Origin: JALYZC01 sp963725645
Lineage (GTDB): Bacteria > Actinomycetota > Thermoleophilia > Solirubrobacterales > Solirubrobacteraceae
Assembly (NCBI GenBank): GCA_963725645.1
Contig: CAVRZD010000005.1
Location: 168,116 to 232,115 of the forward strand
Length of the DNA stretch: 64,000 nt
Reading direction: 5' to 3'
Made by a program: the position numbers and the translations under genes. The stretch's first letter is position 1, and every line of letters begins with the position of its first letter. The notes below the pieces were generated by a model. That model searched no databases. It saw nothing but the letters and a program-made list of their open reading frames with translations, and was not told the origin of the DNA. This document shows, one piece after another, positions 17,765 through 27,141 of this stretch.

Positions 17765-19774
17765 TCACCGCAGCGAGTACACGCGGAACGTCCCGTCGTC
17801 GTAGACGGGGGCGCGGCGGGCGAAGCAGCGCGCCGTCGAGTACGGATCGACGCTCAGGAAGCCGTAGCCGTAGGCCGGGTCCGTCACCACGACCCACCCG
17901 GCGCGGGCGCGGGCGCGCACCCGGGCGCAGGATTCGAACGGCGGCACGACGGTGAGCACGTGGTTGAAGCGGTCACCGGCGAGCGCCGCGATCGGCGCCC
18001 GCGTCGCGAACGCGATCGGCCGGTGGCCGTTGGCGAAGTTGGGGCGCGACACGAACCACGACACCACGCCGCGGCCCAGCGACGTCGACTCGGCCAGCCG
18101 GCTGGAGCGCTCGACGTACCCCGTCGCGCCGATCGCGAGCAGCCCGCCGGCCACCGCCGCGACGGCCGCGCCGACGACCGCGCCCGACACCCGCCGCGGG
18201 ACCGCCCGGCGCAGCGCCCGCGCCAGCACCGTGGCCGTCCCGAGCACGGCCAGGCCGAACGCCACGCCGGCCGCCACCACGAGCAGCGAGGGGGTGAACG
18301 GCGGGCCGAGCTGGGCCAGCTCGATCACGTTCCAGCCGACCGCCGTGGCCAGCACGACCGTCGCGGCCGTCGCCGCGCGGCCGCCCGAGCGCGCCGCCAG
18401 CGCCACCGCGACGATCGCGGTCAACAGCGCGGGGAGCGCATAGCGCAGCCCGGACTCCGCCAGGAAGCCCGGCCGCGCGAGGCCGCTCGCCCGCGGCAGG
18501 CCGGTGACGGGCGCCGCCGCCCACGCCAGCACCGCGAGCGCAAGCACGGCGGCCGCCCCCAGCAGCGCGCGGCGCTGCGTCCGCTCGACGGGCATCCCGG
18601 CGAGCCGTGTCCCCGCCAGCGGCGCGAGCAGCCCGGCCACGACCAGCAGCAGCCCGCCGGCCATCCGCGCGAGGTAGACGTCGACGCGGCCCTGGAGCGT
18701 CGCCGCGGGCCGCGCGATGAAGCGCTCGCCGACCAGGTCGAAGAACCGCGGCTTCGGCTCGCCCCAGGGCACGCTGAGGTGGGGCCAGAACGGCGAGCCG
18801 TACAGCGCGATGTCGCGCACGAACCACAGGCCGCCGATCGCGAGCGCGGCCGCAACCGCGGCGCCGACCGGGGCCAGCAGCTCGCGCAGCCGTCCGCGCA
18901 GCAGCCACAGCGCGACGCCGAGGCAGGCGGCCAGCGGGACGAGCGTGGTCGTCTTGGAGCCGAGCGCGAGCCCGGCCGCCACCACCGCCGGCGCGAGCAG
19001 CCCGGGGCGCCGCGGAGCGGCGGCGCACAGGGCGCCGGTGCACGCGAGCCAGGCGAGCGCGGGCAGGTCGGTGGAGGGCTCGTTGAGCTCGCGCACGGCC
19101 AGCGGCAGCGTCACCAGCGCGGCGACCGCGAGCACCGTCGGCACCAGTCCGATCTCGAGGTTGCGCAGCCCGCGCCAGGTGGCCGCGCCGGCCAGCGCCA
19201 GCGTGAAGGGCATCCAGACGGCCAGCGGGACGAACGAGCGGCCGATGCCGCTGCCCCACGCGAGCAGCACCTCGTTCGTGAGCGGGTAGGAGGAGTAGGA
19301 GACGCCGTAGTCGAGGCGCTCGAAGCCGCCGATGCCGCCGTCGTGCAGCCACCGCGAGACCTCGAGGTAGTGGTAGAGGTTGGAGTCGAGCCCGATCGAG
19401 GGGTGGCGCAGGAGCCAGACCGTGAAGGCGAGGCCGATGCCGCCGGCCACGCCCAGGCCGACGCGCGCCCACGTGCCGGTGCGCCGCCAGGCGCCGCGCA
19501 GCTCCGCGCTGGCGCTCACCTCCGGCACGGGCAGGACGAGCACCGCGGTGACCCACGTCAGTCCCGCCACCACGCCCAGCGGCAGCGACTTGGCGCCGAT
19601 GCCGAAGCGACCGAGGGCGATCGCCTCGATCACGGCCAGCGCGGCCGCGTAGACGACCGCGGCCAGTGCCCGCTCGAGCCCGGTCGGGGTCGAGAGGGAG
19701 GCGAGGCGGAAGCCCGTCCCCAGCAGGGCCGCGACCGCGAGCCCGAGCAGCACGTGGTGGGCCACGAGGCTCAC
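17765..19774 (-). CDS. GT-C-like multi-spanning membrane protein (possible ArnT/PMT-type glycosyltransferase)
   Basis: 669 residues with about fourteen membrane segments. A first large loop after helix 4-5 has LRHPSIGLDSNLYHYLEVSRWLH... continuing to FERLDYGVSYSSYPLTNEVLLAW, where the early acidic residue and aromatic pattern resemble lipid-linked-sugar GT-C enzymes. The C-terminus is a soluble extracytoplasmic module (WVVVTDPAYGYGFLSVDPYS). The start is the GTG at 19774 because TACGCT lies 7 bases upstream on the same strand. The donor and acceptor are unknown. Confidence 0.68.
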   Translation of the reverse strand: MSLVAHHVLLGLAVAALLGTGFRLASLSTPTGLERALAAVVYAAALAVIEAIALGRFGIGAKSLPLGVVAGLTWVTAVLVLPVPEVSASAELRGAWRRTGTWARVGLGVAGGIGLAFTVWLLRHPSIGLDSNLYHYLEVSRWLHDGGIGGFERLDYGVSYSSYPLTNEVLLAWGSGIGRSFVPLAVWMPFTLALAGAATWRGLRNLEIGLVPTVLAVAALVTLPLAVRELNEPSTDLPALAWLACTGALCAAAPRRPGLLAPAVVAAGLALGSKTTTLVPLAACLGVALWLLRGRLRELLAPVGAAVAAALAIGGLWFVRDIALYGSPFWPHLSVPWGEPKPRFFDLVGERFIARPAATLQGRVDVYLARMAGGLLLVVAGLLAPLAGTRLAGMPVERTQRRALLGAAAVLALAVLAWAAAPVTGLPRASGLARPGFLAESGLRYALPALLTAIVAVALAARSGGRAATAATVVLATAVGWNVIELAQLGPPFTPSLLVVAAGVAFGLAVLGTATVLARALRRAVPRRVSGAVVGAAVAAVAGGLLAIGATGYVERSSRLAESTSLGRGVVSWFVSRPNFANGHRPIAFATRAPIAALAGDRFNHVLTVVPPFESCARVRARARAGWVVVTDPAYGYGFLSVDPYSTARCFARRAPVYDDGTFRVYSLR

Positions 19775-19781
19775 GGGGGCA

Positions 19782-19787
19782 AGCGTA
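19782..19787 (-). promoter_or_regulatory. -10 element TACGCT for the GT-C-like gene
   Basis: On the minus strand TACGCT ends 7 bases before the GTG at 19774, the leaderless arrangement repeated across this window. It is divergent from the hppA promoter. Confidence 0.5.
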
Positions 19788-19804
19788 CAACCGCCCGGAT
19801 TGAC

Positions 19805-19810
19805 TAGACT
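19805..19810 (+). promoter_or_regulatory. -10 element TAGACT for hppA
   Basis: TAGACT at this point would give a 5' leader of about 50 bases before the TTG at 19867. The leader contains a GC hairpin (GGGCC / GGCCC) and an AAAGGA ribosome-binding stretch. Confidence 0.45.
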
Positions 19811-19866
19811 GCCGCCCGCCTCTGGGCCGGGGTCGGCCCTCCAGACTGCTGCAAAGGACCGAGACC

Positions 19867-21939
19867 TTGAGTGAATTCCTGACCGATCACGGCGTCGTGG
19901 TGGCACTGGTGTGCGCCGGCGTCGCCGTCGTGTACGGCGCCCTGACCGCGCGCTCGCTGCTGGCGCTCTCGCCGGGCAACGAGCAGATGCGGGCGATCTC
20001 CAACGCCGTCCAGGAGGGCGCGCGCGCCTACCTCAACCGCCAGTACACGACGATCGCGCTCGTCGGCGTCGTTCTCGCCATCGCGCTGATCTTCATCCAG
20101 GACGGCTACGTCGCGATCGGCTTCGCGATCGGCGGCATCCTGTCCGGCTCGGCCGGCTACATCGGCATGAACGTCTCCGTCCGGGCGAATGCGCGCGTGG
20201 CCGAGGCCGCCCGCGGCGGCGTCCCGCCGGCGCTCAGCGCGGCGTTCCGCGGCGGCGCGGTCACCGGCCTGCTGGTCGTCGGCCTGGCGCTGATCGGCGT
20301 GGCCGGCTACTTCGGCTTCCTGACCGCGGTCGTCGGCCGCACCGACAAGGAGGCCGTGGACGCGCTCGTCGGCCTGGGCTTCGGCGGCTCGTTGATCTCC
20401 GTCTTCGCGCGCCTGGGCGGCGGCATCTTCACCAAGGGCGCCGACGTCGGCGCGGACCTCGTCGGCAAGATCGAGGCCGGCATCCCCGAGGACGACCCGC
20501 GCAACCCGGCGACCATCGCCGACAACGTGGGCGACAACGTCGGCGACTGCGCCGGCATGGCGGCCGACCTGTTCGAGACCTACGCGGTCACCGCGGTGGC
20601 GGTGATGCTGCTCGGCGTCATCACCTTCCAGGAGACCACGCAGGCCGTGCTGTACCCGCTCGTGCTCGGCGGCGTCTCGATCATCGCCTCGGTGATCGGC
20701 ACGTTCGCGGTGCGCTCACGCGCCGGCAACGTCGAACGCGCGCTCTATCAGGGCCTGATCGTCTCCGGGGTGCTGGCCGCGGCCGCCTTCTACCCGGTCA
20801 CCAGGTGGCTGATGGACGGCATCAGCTTCAGGAACATCGGCGGCACCGTGCACGCACCGACCGTCGGCGACCTCTACCTCTGCTCGCTGATCGGGATCGT
20901 CATCACCGCGTGCCTGTTCGTCATCACCGACTACTACACGTCGACGCGATTCTCGCCGGTCAAGAAGATCTCGCGCGCGTCGGAGACCGGGCACGCGACG
21001 AACATCATCCAGGGCCTCGCGCAGGGCTTCCAGTCCACGGCGCTGCCCGCGCTCGTGATCGTCGGCGGCATCCTCGCCGCGGACGGCCTGGGCGGCACGT
21101 ACGGCATCGGCGTCGCGGTGATGGCCCAGCTCTCGCTGACCGGCCTGATCGTCGCGCTCGACGCGTTCGGCCCGATCACCGACAACGCGGGCGGCATCGC
21201 CGAGATGGCCGACCTGCCCGAGGAGGTGCGCAACGTCACCGACCCGCTGGACGCGGTCGGCAACACCACCAAGGCGGTGACGAAGGGGTACGCGATCGGC
21301 TCGGCGGCGCTCGCCGCGCTGGTGCTGTTCAGCGCCTTCAAGGACGAGCTCAACACCCAGCTCATCAAGAACGGCGACAACCCGGTCGCGTTCGTCCTCA
21401 ACGACCCGGCGGTGCTCGTCGGCCTGCTGATCGGCGGCCTGATGGTCTACCTGTTCGCCGCGCTGTCGATGGAGGCGGTCGGCCGCGCCGGCGGCGCCGT
21501 CGTCGAGGAGGTGCGCCGCCAGTTCCGCGAGAAGCCGGGGATCATGGAGCGCACCGAGCAGCCCGAATACGGGCAGTGCGTGGACATCGTCACCCGCGCC
21601 GCGCAGCGCGAGATGATCATCCCGTCGCTGATCCCGATCCTGGTGCCGACGGTCGTCGGCCTCCTGTCGGTCAAGGCGCTCGGCGGCCTGCTGATCGGGG
21701 TGATCGCCGTCGGCCTGTTCGTCGCGATCTCGATGACCTCGGGCGGCGGCGCGTGGGACAACGCAAAGAAGCTGATCGAGGACGGCGCCTACGGCGGCAA
21801 GGGCTCGGAGGCCCACGCCGCGGCGGTCACCGGCGACACCGTCGGCGACCCCTACAAGGACACCGCCGGCCCCGCGATCAACCCGATGATCAAGGTGGCG
21901 AACATCGTCGCCATCCTGATCATCCCGCTGGTCACGTAG
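19867..21939 (+). CDS. hppA: Membrane-bound proton-pumping pyrophosphatase, K+-independent type
   Basis: 690 residues with about sixteen membrane helices. The enzyme splits pyrophosphate and pumps H+ across the membrane. Substrate-site motifs include FTKGADVGADLVGKIE, ATIADNVGDNVGDCAG and, at the C-terminus, GGAWDNAKKLIEDG and GDTVGDPYKDTAGPAINP. The signature GNTTKAVTKG has Lys where K+-dependent pumps have Ala, so K+-independent H+ pumping is predicted. The TTG start follows AAAGGA by about nine bases. Confidence 0.96.
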   Translation: MSEFLTDHGVVVALVCAGVAVVYGALTARSLLALSPGNEQMRAISNAVQEGARAYLNRQYTTIALVGVVLAIALIFIQDGYVAIGFAIGGILSGSAGYIGMNVSVRANARVAEAARGGVPPALSAAFRGGAVTGLLVVGLALIGVAGYFGFLTAVVGRTDKEAVDALVGLGFGGSLISVFARLGGGIFTKGADVGADLVGKIEAGIPEDDPRNPATIADNVGDNVGDCAGMAADLFETYAVTAVAVMLLGVITFQETTQAVLYPLVLGGVSIIASVIGTFAVRSRAGNVERALYQGLIVSGVLAAAAFYPVTRWLMDGISFRNIGGTVHAPTVGDLYLCSLIGIVITACLFVITDYYTSTRFSPVKKISRASETGHATNIIQGLAQGFQSTALPALVIVGGILAADGLGGTYGIGVAVMAQLSLTGLIVALDAFGPITDNAGGIAEMADLPEEVRNVTDPLDAVGNTTKAVTKGYAIGSAALAALVLFSAFKDELNTQLIKNGDNPVAFVLNDPAVLVGLLIGGLMVYLFAALSMEAVGRAGGAVVEEVRRQFREKPGIMERTEQPEYGQCVDIVTRAAQREMIIPSLIPILVPTVVGLLSVKALGGLLIGVIAVGLFVAISMTSGGGAWDNAKKLIEDGAYGGKGSEAHAAAVTGDTVGDPYKDTAGPAINPMIKVANIVAILIIPLVT

Positions 21940-23038
21940 CGCCCGGCTCGAGCACCAACTCCCGCACCGCCGCGCCGAAGCGCTCGCGGCCCCAGCGCTG
22001 CGCGTGCTCCCGGCCGGCGGCGCGCAGCGCCTCGGCCCGCGCCGGGTCGGCGATCAGGGCGCGCGTGCGCGCGGCGAGCTCGGCGGGCGTGCGCCAGTAG
22101 CGCCCCGTGACGCCGTCGCGCACCACCTCTGTCTGGCCGCCGCCGGGGAAGACCAGCGGCACGGCGCCGGACAGCATCGCCTCGGCGGTCGCGATGCCGA
22201 AGTGCTCCAGCCGCTCGGGGGTGCGGGCCGCGTCGACGCCGTGGCCCGCGGCGTGCCAGAACAGCGAGGCGCGCGCGTAGCGTTCGGCCAGCTCGGCGCC
22301 CGAGGCGTTGACGTGGAAGTGGACGGGCAGATCGCCGGCGAGCTCGCGCAGCTCCGCGAGCCGGTCGCGGGTCTCCGCGCGCTGGTCCGCGCCGCCGACG
22401 AGGTGCAGCTCCCAGCCGAGCGCGTGCAGCTGGCGGAACGCGCTGATCAGGACGTCCTGGCGCTTGTCGTGCTGGCCGCGGAAGAAGCGCCCGACCGCGA
22501 GGATCTCGCGCGCCCGTCCGCTGGCCGGCTCGGGCGCTCGCGGCGGGTCGACGGGCGGCGCCAGCACGACGGCCTCGACGCCGAGCCGGCGCCGCGTCCA
22601 TTCCCGCACGAAGTCGGAGTAGACGAGGAACACGTCGTACGAGCGAAGCGCAGCCGGTGCCCGGCGGCGCCCGGTCAGCGTGGCGGCCGCGGCGCGCAGG
22701 CGGGCCCCCGGGCGCTCGCGCGCGACCATCGGGAACTGCACCACCGCCACCGAGCGCCGCGCGTGGCTGCGCGGCGGCACGTCGTTGGTGAACGCGACGA
22801 GCAGGTCGAGGTCGTGTGAGCGCGCGCTCACCTCGGCGTCGTCCGCCCGCACCGCGGTGAACGCGTCGGCCGGGACCCGGACGTTGAGCCGCTCCCACGC
22901 GCCCGGGTCGGGCGCCTGCGGCGCGTAGAGCTCGACGTCGGCTCCCGGCAGGCGCACGGCCTCCTCGAGAATCGACAGAAGGTACTTCTCGCCACCGCCG
23001 AGCGCGGCGAGGAACGGGTTGTGGAGGCCGACTCGCAT
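21932..23038 (-). CDS. Glycosyltransferase family 4 protein
   Basis: 368 residues, GT-B fold. The N-terminal acceptor half has MRVGLHNPFLAALGGGEKYL; the C-terminal half has the donor-site segment EHFGIATAEAMLSGAVPLVF and GRFFRGQHDKRQDVLISAFR. This is close to the ALG11-like group of GT4 enzymes. The ATG at 23038 is preferred over an upstream GTG because family similarity begins there. It converges on hppA with an 8-base overlap. Acceptor unknown. Confidence 0.85.
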   Translation of the reverse strand: MRVGLHNPFLAALGGGEKYLLSILEEAVRLPGADVELYAPQAPDPGAWERLNVRVPADAFTAVRADDAEVSARSHDLDLLVAFTNDVPPRSHARRSVAVVQFPMVARERPGARLRAAAATLTGRRRAPAALRSYDVFLVYSDFVREWTRRRLGVEAVVLAPPVDPPRAPEPASGRAREILAVGRFFRGQHDKRQDVLISAFRQLHALGWELHLVGGADQRAETRDRLAELRELAGDLPVHFHVNASGAELAERYARASLFWHAAGHGVDAARTPERLEHFGIATAEAMLSGAVPLVFPGGGQTEVVRDGVTGRYWRTPAELAARTRALIADPARAEALRAAGREHAQRWGRERFGAAVRELVLEPGAT

Positions 23039-23062
23039 CGTGCGGGAATGGGGATCATCGTT

Positions 23063-23068
23063 TACCGT
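23063..23068 (+). promoter_or_regulatory. -10 element TACCGT for the CheB-like gene
   Basis: TACCGT ends 6 bases before the GTG at 23075, supporting that start as a leaderless one. Confidence 0.45.
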
Positions 23069-23074
23069 GGGCAT

Positions 23075-23686
23075 GTGGGAGGATCAAACAGGCATGTGCC
23101 TGGTCAGCCCGCCCAGGACACAGTGCTGGTGGCGGCCTCCGCCGGGGGTCTCAGCGCGCTGACCGCCGTGCTCTCGGAGTTTCCGGCTGATTTCCCCGCC
23201 AGCGTCGCCATCGTGCAGCACATCGAGCCCCACCACCGCAGCATGCTCGCCGAGATCCTGGGCCGCAGCTGTCCGCTGCCGGTCAGGCAGGCCGCTGACG
23301 GCCAGCCGTTCGAGGCCGGCGTGGTGTACGTCGCGCCGCCCGACCACCACCTGCTGGTCGAATCCGACCGGACGCTGTCGCTCACCCGCACCGAGCTCGT
23401 GCATTTCGTGCGGCCGTCGGCGGACCTGCTGTTCGAGTCCGGAGCAACGAGCTTCGGCTCCGGCGCCATCGGCGTGGTGCTCACCGGAACCGGATCCGAT
23501 GGGTCCCTCGGCATCAAGGCGATCAAGAACCGGGGCGGTACCGTGATCGCCCAGGATGAGGCGACCTCCGAGTTCTTCGGCATGCCCGGCGCCGCGATCG
23601 CGACGGGCGCGGTCGACTTCGTACTCCCGCTCGACCAGATCGCAGAGGCCCTGACCGCGCTGGTGATCGAACCACGGGAGGTCTGA
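23075..23686 (+). CDS. Stand-alone CheB-type methylesterase domain
   Basis: About 203 residues with no receiver domain. The catalytic serine is in VAASAGGLSAL, the histidine in AIVQHIEPHHRSMLAE, and the aspartate in LTGTGSDGSLGIKAI, so the triad looks complete. CheB domains hydrolyse glutamyl methyl esters on chemoreceptors. No chemoreceptor, CheA or CheW lies nearby; the next gene is a CheR-PAS protein, so the pair probably acts in non-chemotactic signalling, as in fused CheB-CheR-PAS proteins. The start could be ATG 23048 or GTG 23075. Confidence 0.85.
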   Translation: MGGSNRHVPGQPAQDTVLVAASAGGLSALTAVLSEFPADFPASVAIVQHIEPHHRSMLAEILGRSCPLPVRQAADGQPFEAGVVYVAPPDHHLLVESDRTLSLTRTELVHFVRPSADLLFESGATSFGSGAIGVVLTGTGSDGSLGIKAIKNRGGTVIAQDEATSEFFGMPGAAIATGAVDFVLPLDQIAEALTALVIEPREV

Positions 23687-23690
23687 GGAG

Positions 23691-25550
23691 ATGAGCGAGC
23701 AGGCGGACTTCGAAGCCCTGCTCGAGTACCTCGCGCGCACCCGCGCGTTCGACTTCGCCGGCTACAAGCCGGCCAGCGTGATGCGCCGCGTGACCAAGCG
23801 CATGCACGAGGTCGGCATCGAGGGGTTCGCGGAGTACATCGACTACCTCGAGGTGCACCCGGACGAGTTCGAGGCGCTCTTCAACACCATCCTCATCAAC
23901 GTCACGGCGTTCTTTCGCGACCAGGAGGCGTGGGATCGCCTGGCCGCGGAGGGCCTGCCGCGAATCCTCGAGGCGAAGCGCGACGGGGAGGCGATCCGCG
24001 TGTGGTCCGCCGGCTGCGCGTCGGGGCAGGAGGCCTACAGCGCGGCGATGCTGTTCGCCGAGGCGCTCGGTCCGGAGGAGTTCACCTCGCGGGTGAAGAT
24101 CTACGCGACCGACGTGGACGAGGACGCGCTGACGCAGGCGCGCCACGGCGCCTACGACGCGAAGGACGTATCCGACGTGCCCGAGGCGCTGCTCGAGCGC
24201 TACTTCGAGCGGGACGAGGGCACCTTCGTGTTCCGCAAGGACCTGCGGACCACGATGATCTTCGGCCGCAACGACCTCGTCCAGGACGCCCCGATCTCCC
24301 GCATCGACCTGCTGTTGTGCCGCAACACGCTCATGTACTTCAACGCCGAGACGCAGGAGCGGATCGTCGGCCGCTTCCACTTCGCCATGAACGCACACGG
24401 CCTGCTCTTCCTCGGGCTGTCGGAGATGCTGACCCGCCACTCCGAGCTCTTCCGCCCCCTCGACGCCAAGCAGCGCCTCTTCCTGAGGGTGCCGTCCCGG
24501 CGGCGGCGAGGTCTCGACGAGGCCGGTGTCGTCCCGCCGCTGGGTGCCGGCGTCCCGCCGCAAGCTGCCCGCGCCAAGGTCCGGGAGCGCGTGCGCGAGG
24601 CCGCCGCCGACACGGTCCCGGTGGCCCAGGTCCTGATCGACGCCGACGACCGGGTGGTCGCGATCAACCACGAGGCCCGGTCATTGTTCGGCGTCGGCGT
24701 GGGGGACATCGGCCGTCCGCTCCACGACCTGCGGCTCTCCTACCGCCCGGCCGAGCTGAGGTCGGCGGTCGACGAGATCAAGCACGAGCCGCATTCGACC
24801 GAGCTGGGCGAGGTCGACTGGACGACGCCCGGCGGAGCGGATCGACGGCTCTCCGTCCGGCTGGTTCCGCTGCTCGCGGGCGACACGCTGGAGGGCATCA
24901 GCATCACGTTCGTGGACGTCACGGGGTTCGAGCAGCTCAAGCGGGAGCTCGCGCGCACCAAGAACGAGGCGGACACGGCCTTCGAGGAGCTGCAGTCCAC
25001 CTCCGAGGAGCTCGAGACGACGAACGAGGAGCTGCAGTCGACCAACGAGGAGCTGGAGACGACGAACGAGGAGCTGCAGTCCACCAACGAGGAGCTGGAG
25101 ACGACGAACGAGGAGCTGCAGTCCACCAACGAGGAGCTGGCGACCGTCAACGAGCAGCTGCGCGAGCGGACGGAGGAGGCCGTCTCCCTGAACGTCTTCC
25201 TCGAGGGCATCCTCGCCACCCTGCCGTCCAGCGTGATCGTGGTCGCTCCGGACCTCACCGTGCAGCTCTGGAACCGCCAGTCCGAGGAGCTGTGGGGCCT
25301 GCGCGCCGACGAGGCGAGCGGCAAGCACCTCCTCAATCTCGACATCGGGCTGCCCGTGGAGCGGCTCAAGGACCCCGTCCGCGAGTGCCTCTCCAACGGC
25401 ACGGCGGCCGTCGCGGTGGAGCTCTCGGCGGTGAACCGGCGCGGCCGCGCCGTCGACGTCCGCGGTTCCTGCCGGCCGCTGCAGACCTCGAATGGGGTCG
25501 CCGGCGTGATCGTGCTGCTCGACGCAACGCCGAGCGAGGGGAAGCGATGA
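23691..25550 (+). CDS. CheR methyltransferase with coiled coil and PAS domains
   Basis: 619 residues. Residues 1-270 are CheR: the helical N-domain (FDFAGYKPASVMRRVTKRM), the SAM loop VWSAGCASGQEAYS, and ISRIDLLLCRNTLMYF. A PAS-like domain spans about 310-420. A coiled coil follows, made of a 14-residue unit (EELQSTNEELETTN) repeated about four times. A second PAS domain is at about 505-615. This is the C-terminal part of classical CheB-CheR-PAS fusions, here split from CheB by four bases. No His-kinase domain is present. Confidence 0.9.
   Translation: MSEQADFEALLEYLARTRAFDFAGYKPASVMRRVTKRMHEVGIEGFAEYIDYLEVHPDEFEALFNTILINVTAFFRDQEAWDRLAAEGLPRILEAKRDGEAIRVWSAGCASGQEAYSAAMLFAEALGPEEFTSRVKIYATDVDEDALTQARHGAYDAKDVSDVPEALLERYFERDEGTFVFRKDLRTTMIFGRNDLVQDAPISRIDLLLCRNTLMYFNAETQERIVGRFHFAMNAHGLLFLGLSEMLTRHSELFRPLDAKQRLFLRVPSRRRRGLDEAGVVPPLGAGVPPQAARAKVRERVREAAADTVPVAQVLIDADDRVVAINHEARSLFGVGVGDIGRPLHDLRLSYRPAELRSAVDEIKHEPHSTELGEVDWTTPGGADRRLSVRLVPLLAGDTLEGISITFVDVTGFEQLKRELARTKNEADTAFEELQSTSEELETTNEELQSTNEELETTNEELQSTNEELETTNEELQSTNEELATVNEQLRERTEEAVSLNVFLEGILATLPSSVIVVAPDLTVQLWNRQSEELWGLRADEASGKHLLNLDIGLPVERLKDPVRECLSNGTAAVAVELSAVNRRGRAVDVRGSCRPLQTSNGVAGVIVLLDATPSEGKR
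24987..25154 (+). repeat. Four 42-bp tandem repeats encoding a coiled coil
   Basis: The unit begins GAGCTGCAG and restarts at 24987, 25029, 25071 and 25113, exactly 42 bases (14 codons) apart. Copies 2-4 are nearly identical in DNA. It codes for the Glu/Asn-rich linker of the CheR-PAS protein. Confidence 0.9.
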
Positions 25551-25595
25551 TGAGCTTTCGCGCTTTGGTGTCTCGGCGTTTCGACGCTACCCTGG

Positions 25596-27110
25596 GTGCG
25601 TGAGGACATGACCGATTCGAGCGGAGAGCGGGTCGACAGCCTCGACCGGCAGATCGGCCGCATGCGGTCGCAGCTCTCCACGATCGAACGCGAGCGCCGT
25701 CGCGAGGCGGGAAACGGTCGCACCGAGAGCACCGACGATCTCAGGATGGCGATCGAGGAGCTCTACGTCGCCGAGGAGGAGCTGCGCCTCCAGCACGAGG
25801 AGCTGCTGGCCGTCCGGGCCGAGCTCGAGGACGAGCGGCGCAACTACGAGGAGCTGTTCCAGCTCGCCCCCGACGCCTACCTCGTCACCAACCCGCTCGG
25901 CATCGTGCGCGAGGCCAACCGTGCCGCGGCCGAGCTGCTGGACATCGAGTCGCGCTTCCTGCTCGGCAAGCCGCTGGCGACGTTCGTGGACGCCGACGAT
26001 CGCGGCGACCTGCGCGCCCTGATCAACGCCTTCGGCTCGGCCACCGAGGTGGCCGACTGGTCGACCCGCCTCGTGCCCAGGGACGGTGAGCCGATCACGG
26101 TCTCCTTCGCGGCGACGGCCGCCCGCGACGCCCGCAACGAGCTGGTCGGCATCCGCTGGATGGTCCGCGACGTGACCGTGCGCGAGCGCAGCGAGCGGGC
26201 GCTGCTGGCGCTCGCCGACCGGCGCCAGGCGATCCTCGACGCGACGGCCGACGGGATCTGCCGGCTCGATCGCGACGGCAGCATCGACTTCGCCAACCCG
26301 GCGGCGGCGCGCCTGCTGGGGCGTTCCGAGGAGGAGCTGCGCGGACGCCAGCTGATCGACGTGTTCGTCGAAGGGCAGACCGACGCCGAGGCCACGGCCG
26401 ACAGCCGCGTCCGGCTCGAGCGGGCCTTCGGCGCGCTGCGTCCCGGGGAAGGGCAGTGGGACTACACCGAGCCCTCCCGTGGGCGGAGCATCTCGCTCAG
26501 CTACACGCTGACGTCGCTGGTCGAGGCCGGAGAGGTCGCGGGGGCCGTGGTGTCGCTCGTCGACGTCACCGACCGCCGGCAGCTCGAGCGCGACCTCCGG
26601 CGCCGCGCCGACCGCGACGCGTTGACCGGCCTGCTCAACCGCAGCGCGTTCGAGCGCGAGCTCGAGCGGGAGCTGGGCCTGGCCTCGCGCTACCGGACCC
26701 TGTGCGCGATGCTGGTGCTCGACGTCGACAGCCTCAAGGTGATCAACGACCACCACGGGCACCTGGCCGGCGACGCCGTGCTGCGCGCGGTCGCCATGGC
26801 CCTGCGCCGGCGCCTGCGGCAGACCGACGTCGCGGGCCGCCTCGGCGGCGACGAGTTCGGCGTGCTGCTGCCGCAGGCGGACGAGACGGCCGCCCGCACG
26901 GTGGCGAGCGAGATCCTCGCCGCCGCGCGGGCCCACGAGATCGCGCCCGGAGGCCAGGGTCCGTACGCCTCGGTCAGCGTCGGCATCGCGCTGGTCAAGA
27001 TCCCCGGGCTGCAGACCAGCGACGTGTTCCGGTGCGCGGACGAGGCGATGTACAAGGGCAAGAACACCGGCGGCGATCGCCTCGTGGTCGTCGACGCCAC
27101 GCTCCGCTGA
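25596..27110 (+). CDS. PAS-PAS diguanylate cyclase (GGDEF)
   Basis: 504 residues. An N-terminal coiled coil (ELYVAEEELRLQHEELLAV) leads to PAS 1 (about 90-200), PAS 2 (about 205-325) and a GGDEF domain (about 335-500). The active site is GGDEF at residues 417-421 (counted from the GTG at 25596), and the product-inhibition I-site RQTD lies five residues upstream. It should make cyclic di-GMP in the cytoplasm. There is no membrane segment. The start may be GTG 25596 or ATG 25608. It probably works with the CheB/CheR pair just upstream. Confidence 0.93.
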   Translation: MREDMTDSSGERVDSLDRQIGRMRSQLSTIERERRREAGNGRTESTDDLRMAIEELYVAEEELRLQHEELLAVRAELEDERRNYEELFQLAPDAYLVTNPLGIVREANRAAAELLDIESRFLLGKPLATFVDADDRGDLRALINAFGSATEVADWSTRLVPRDGEPITVSFAATAARDARNELVGIRWMVRDVTVRERSERALLALADRRQAILDATADGICRLDRDGSIDFANPAAARLLGRSEEELRGRQLIDVFVEGQTDAEATADSRVRLERAFGALRPGEGQWDYTEPSRGRSISLSYTLTSLVEAGEVAGAVVSLVDVTDRRQLERDLRRRADRDALTGLLNRSAFERELERELGLASRYRTLCAMLVLDVDSLKVINDHHGHLAGDAVLRAVAMALRRRLRQTDVAGRLGGDEFGVLLPQADETAARTVASEILAAARAHEIAPGGQGPYASVSVGIALVKIPGLQTSDVFRCADEAMYKGKNTGGDRLVVVDATLR

Positions 27111-27127
27111 CGCCGCCGCACCGGATC

Positions 27128-27133
27128 TAGACT
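27128..27133 (+). promoter_or_regulatory. -10 element TAGACT for the first APC-Usp gene
   Basis: TAGACT ends 8 bases before the ATG at 27142, the leaderless spacing seen repeatedly here. Confidence 0.5.
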
Positions 27134-27141
27134 CCCGCCCC

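Noticed and set aside
24987..25154. CRISPR-like array
   Set aside because: The repeats are contiguous, lack spacers and encode a coiled coil in frame.
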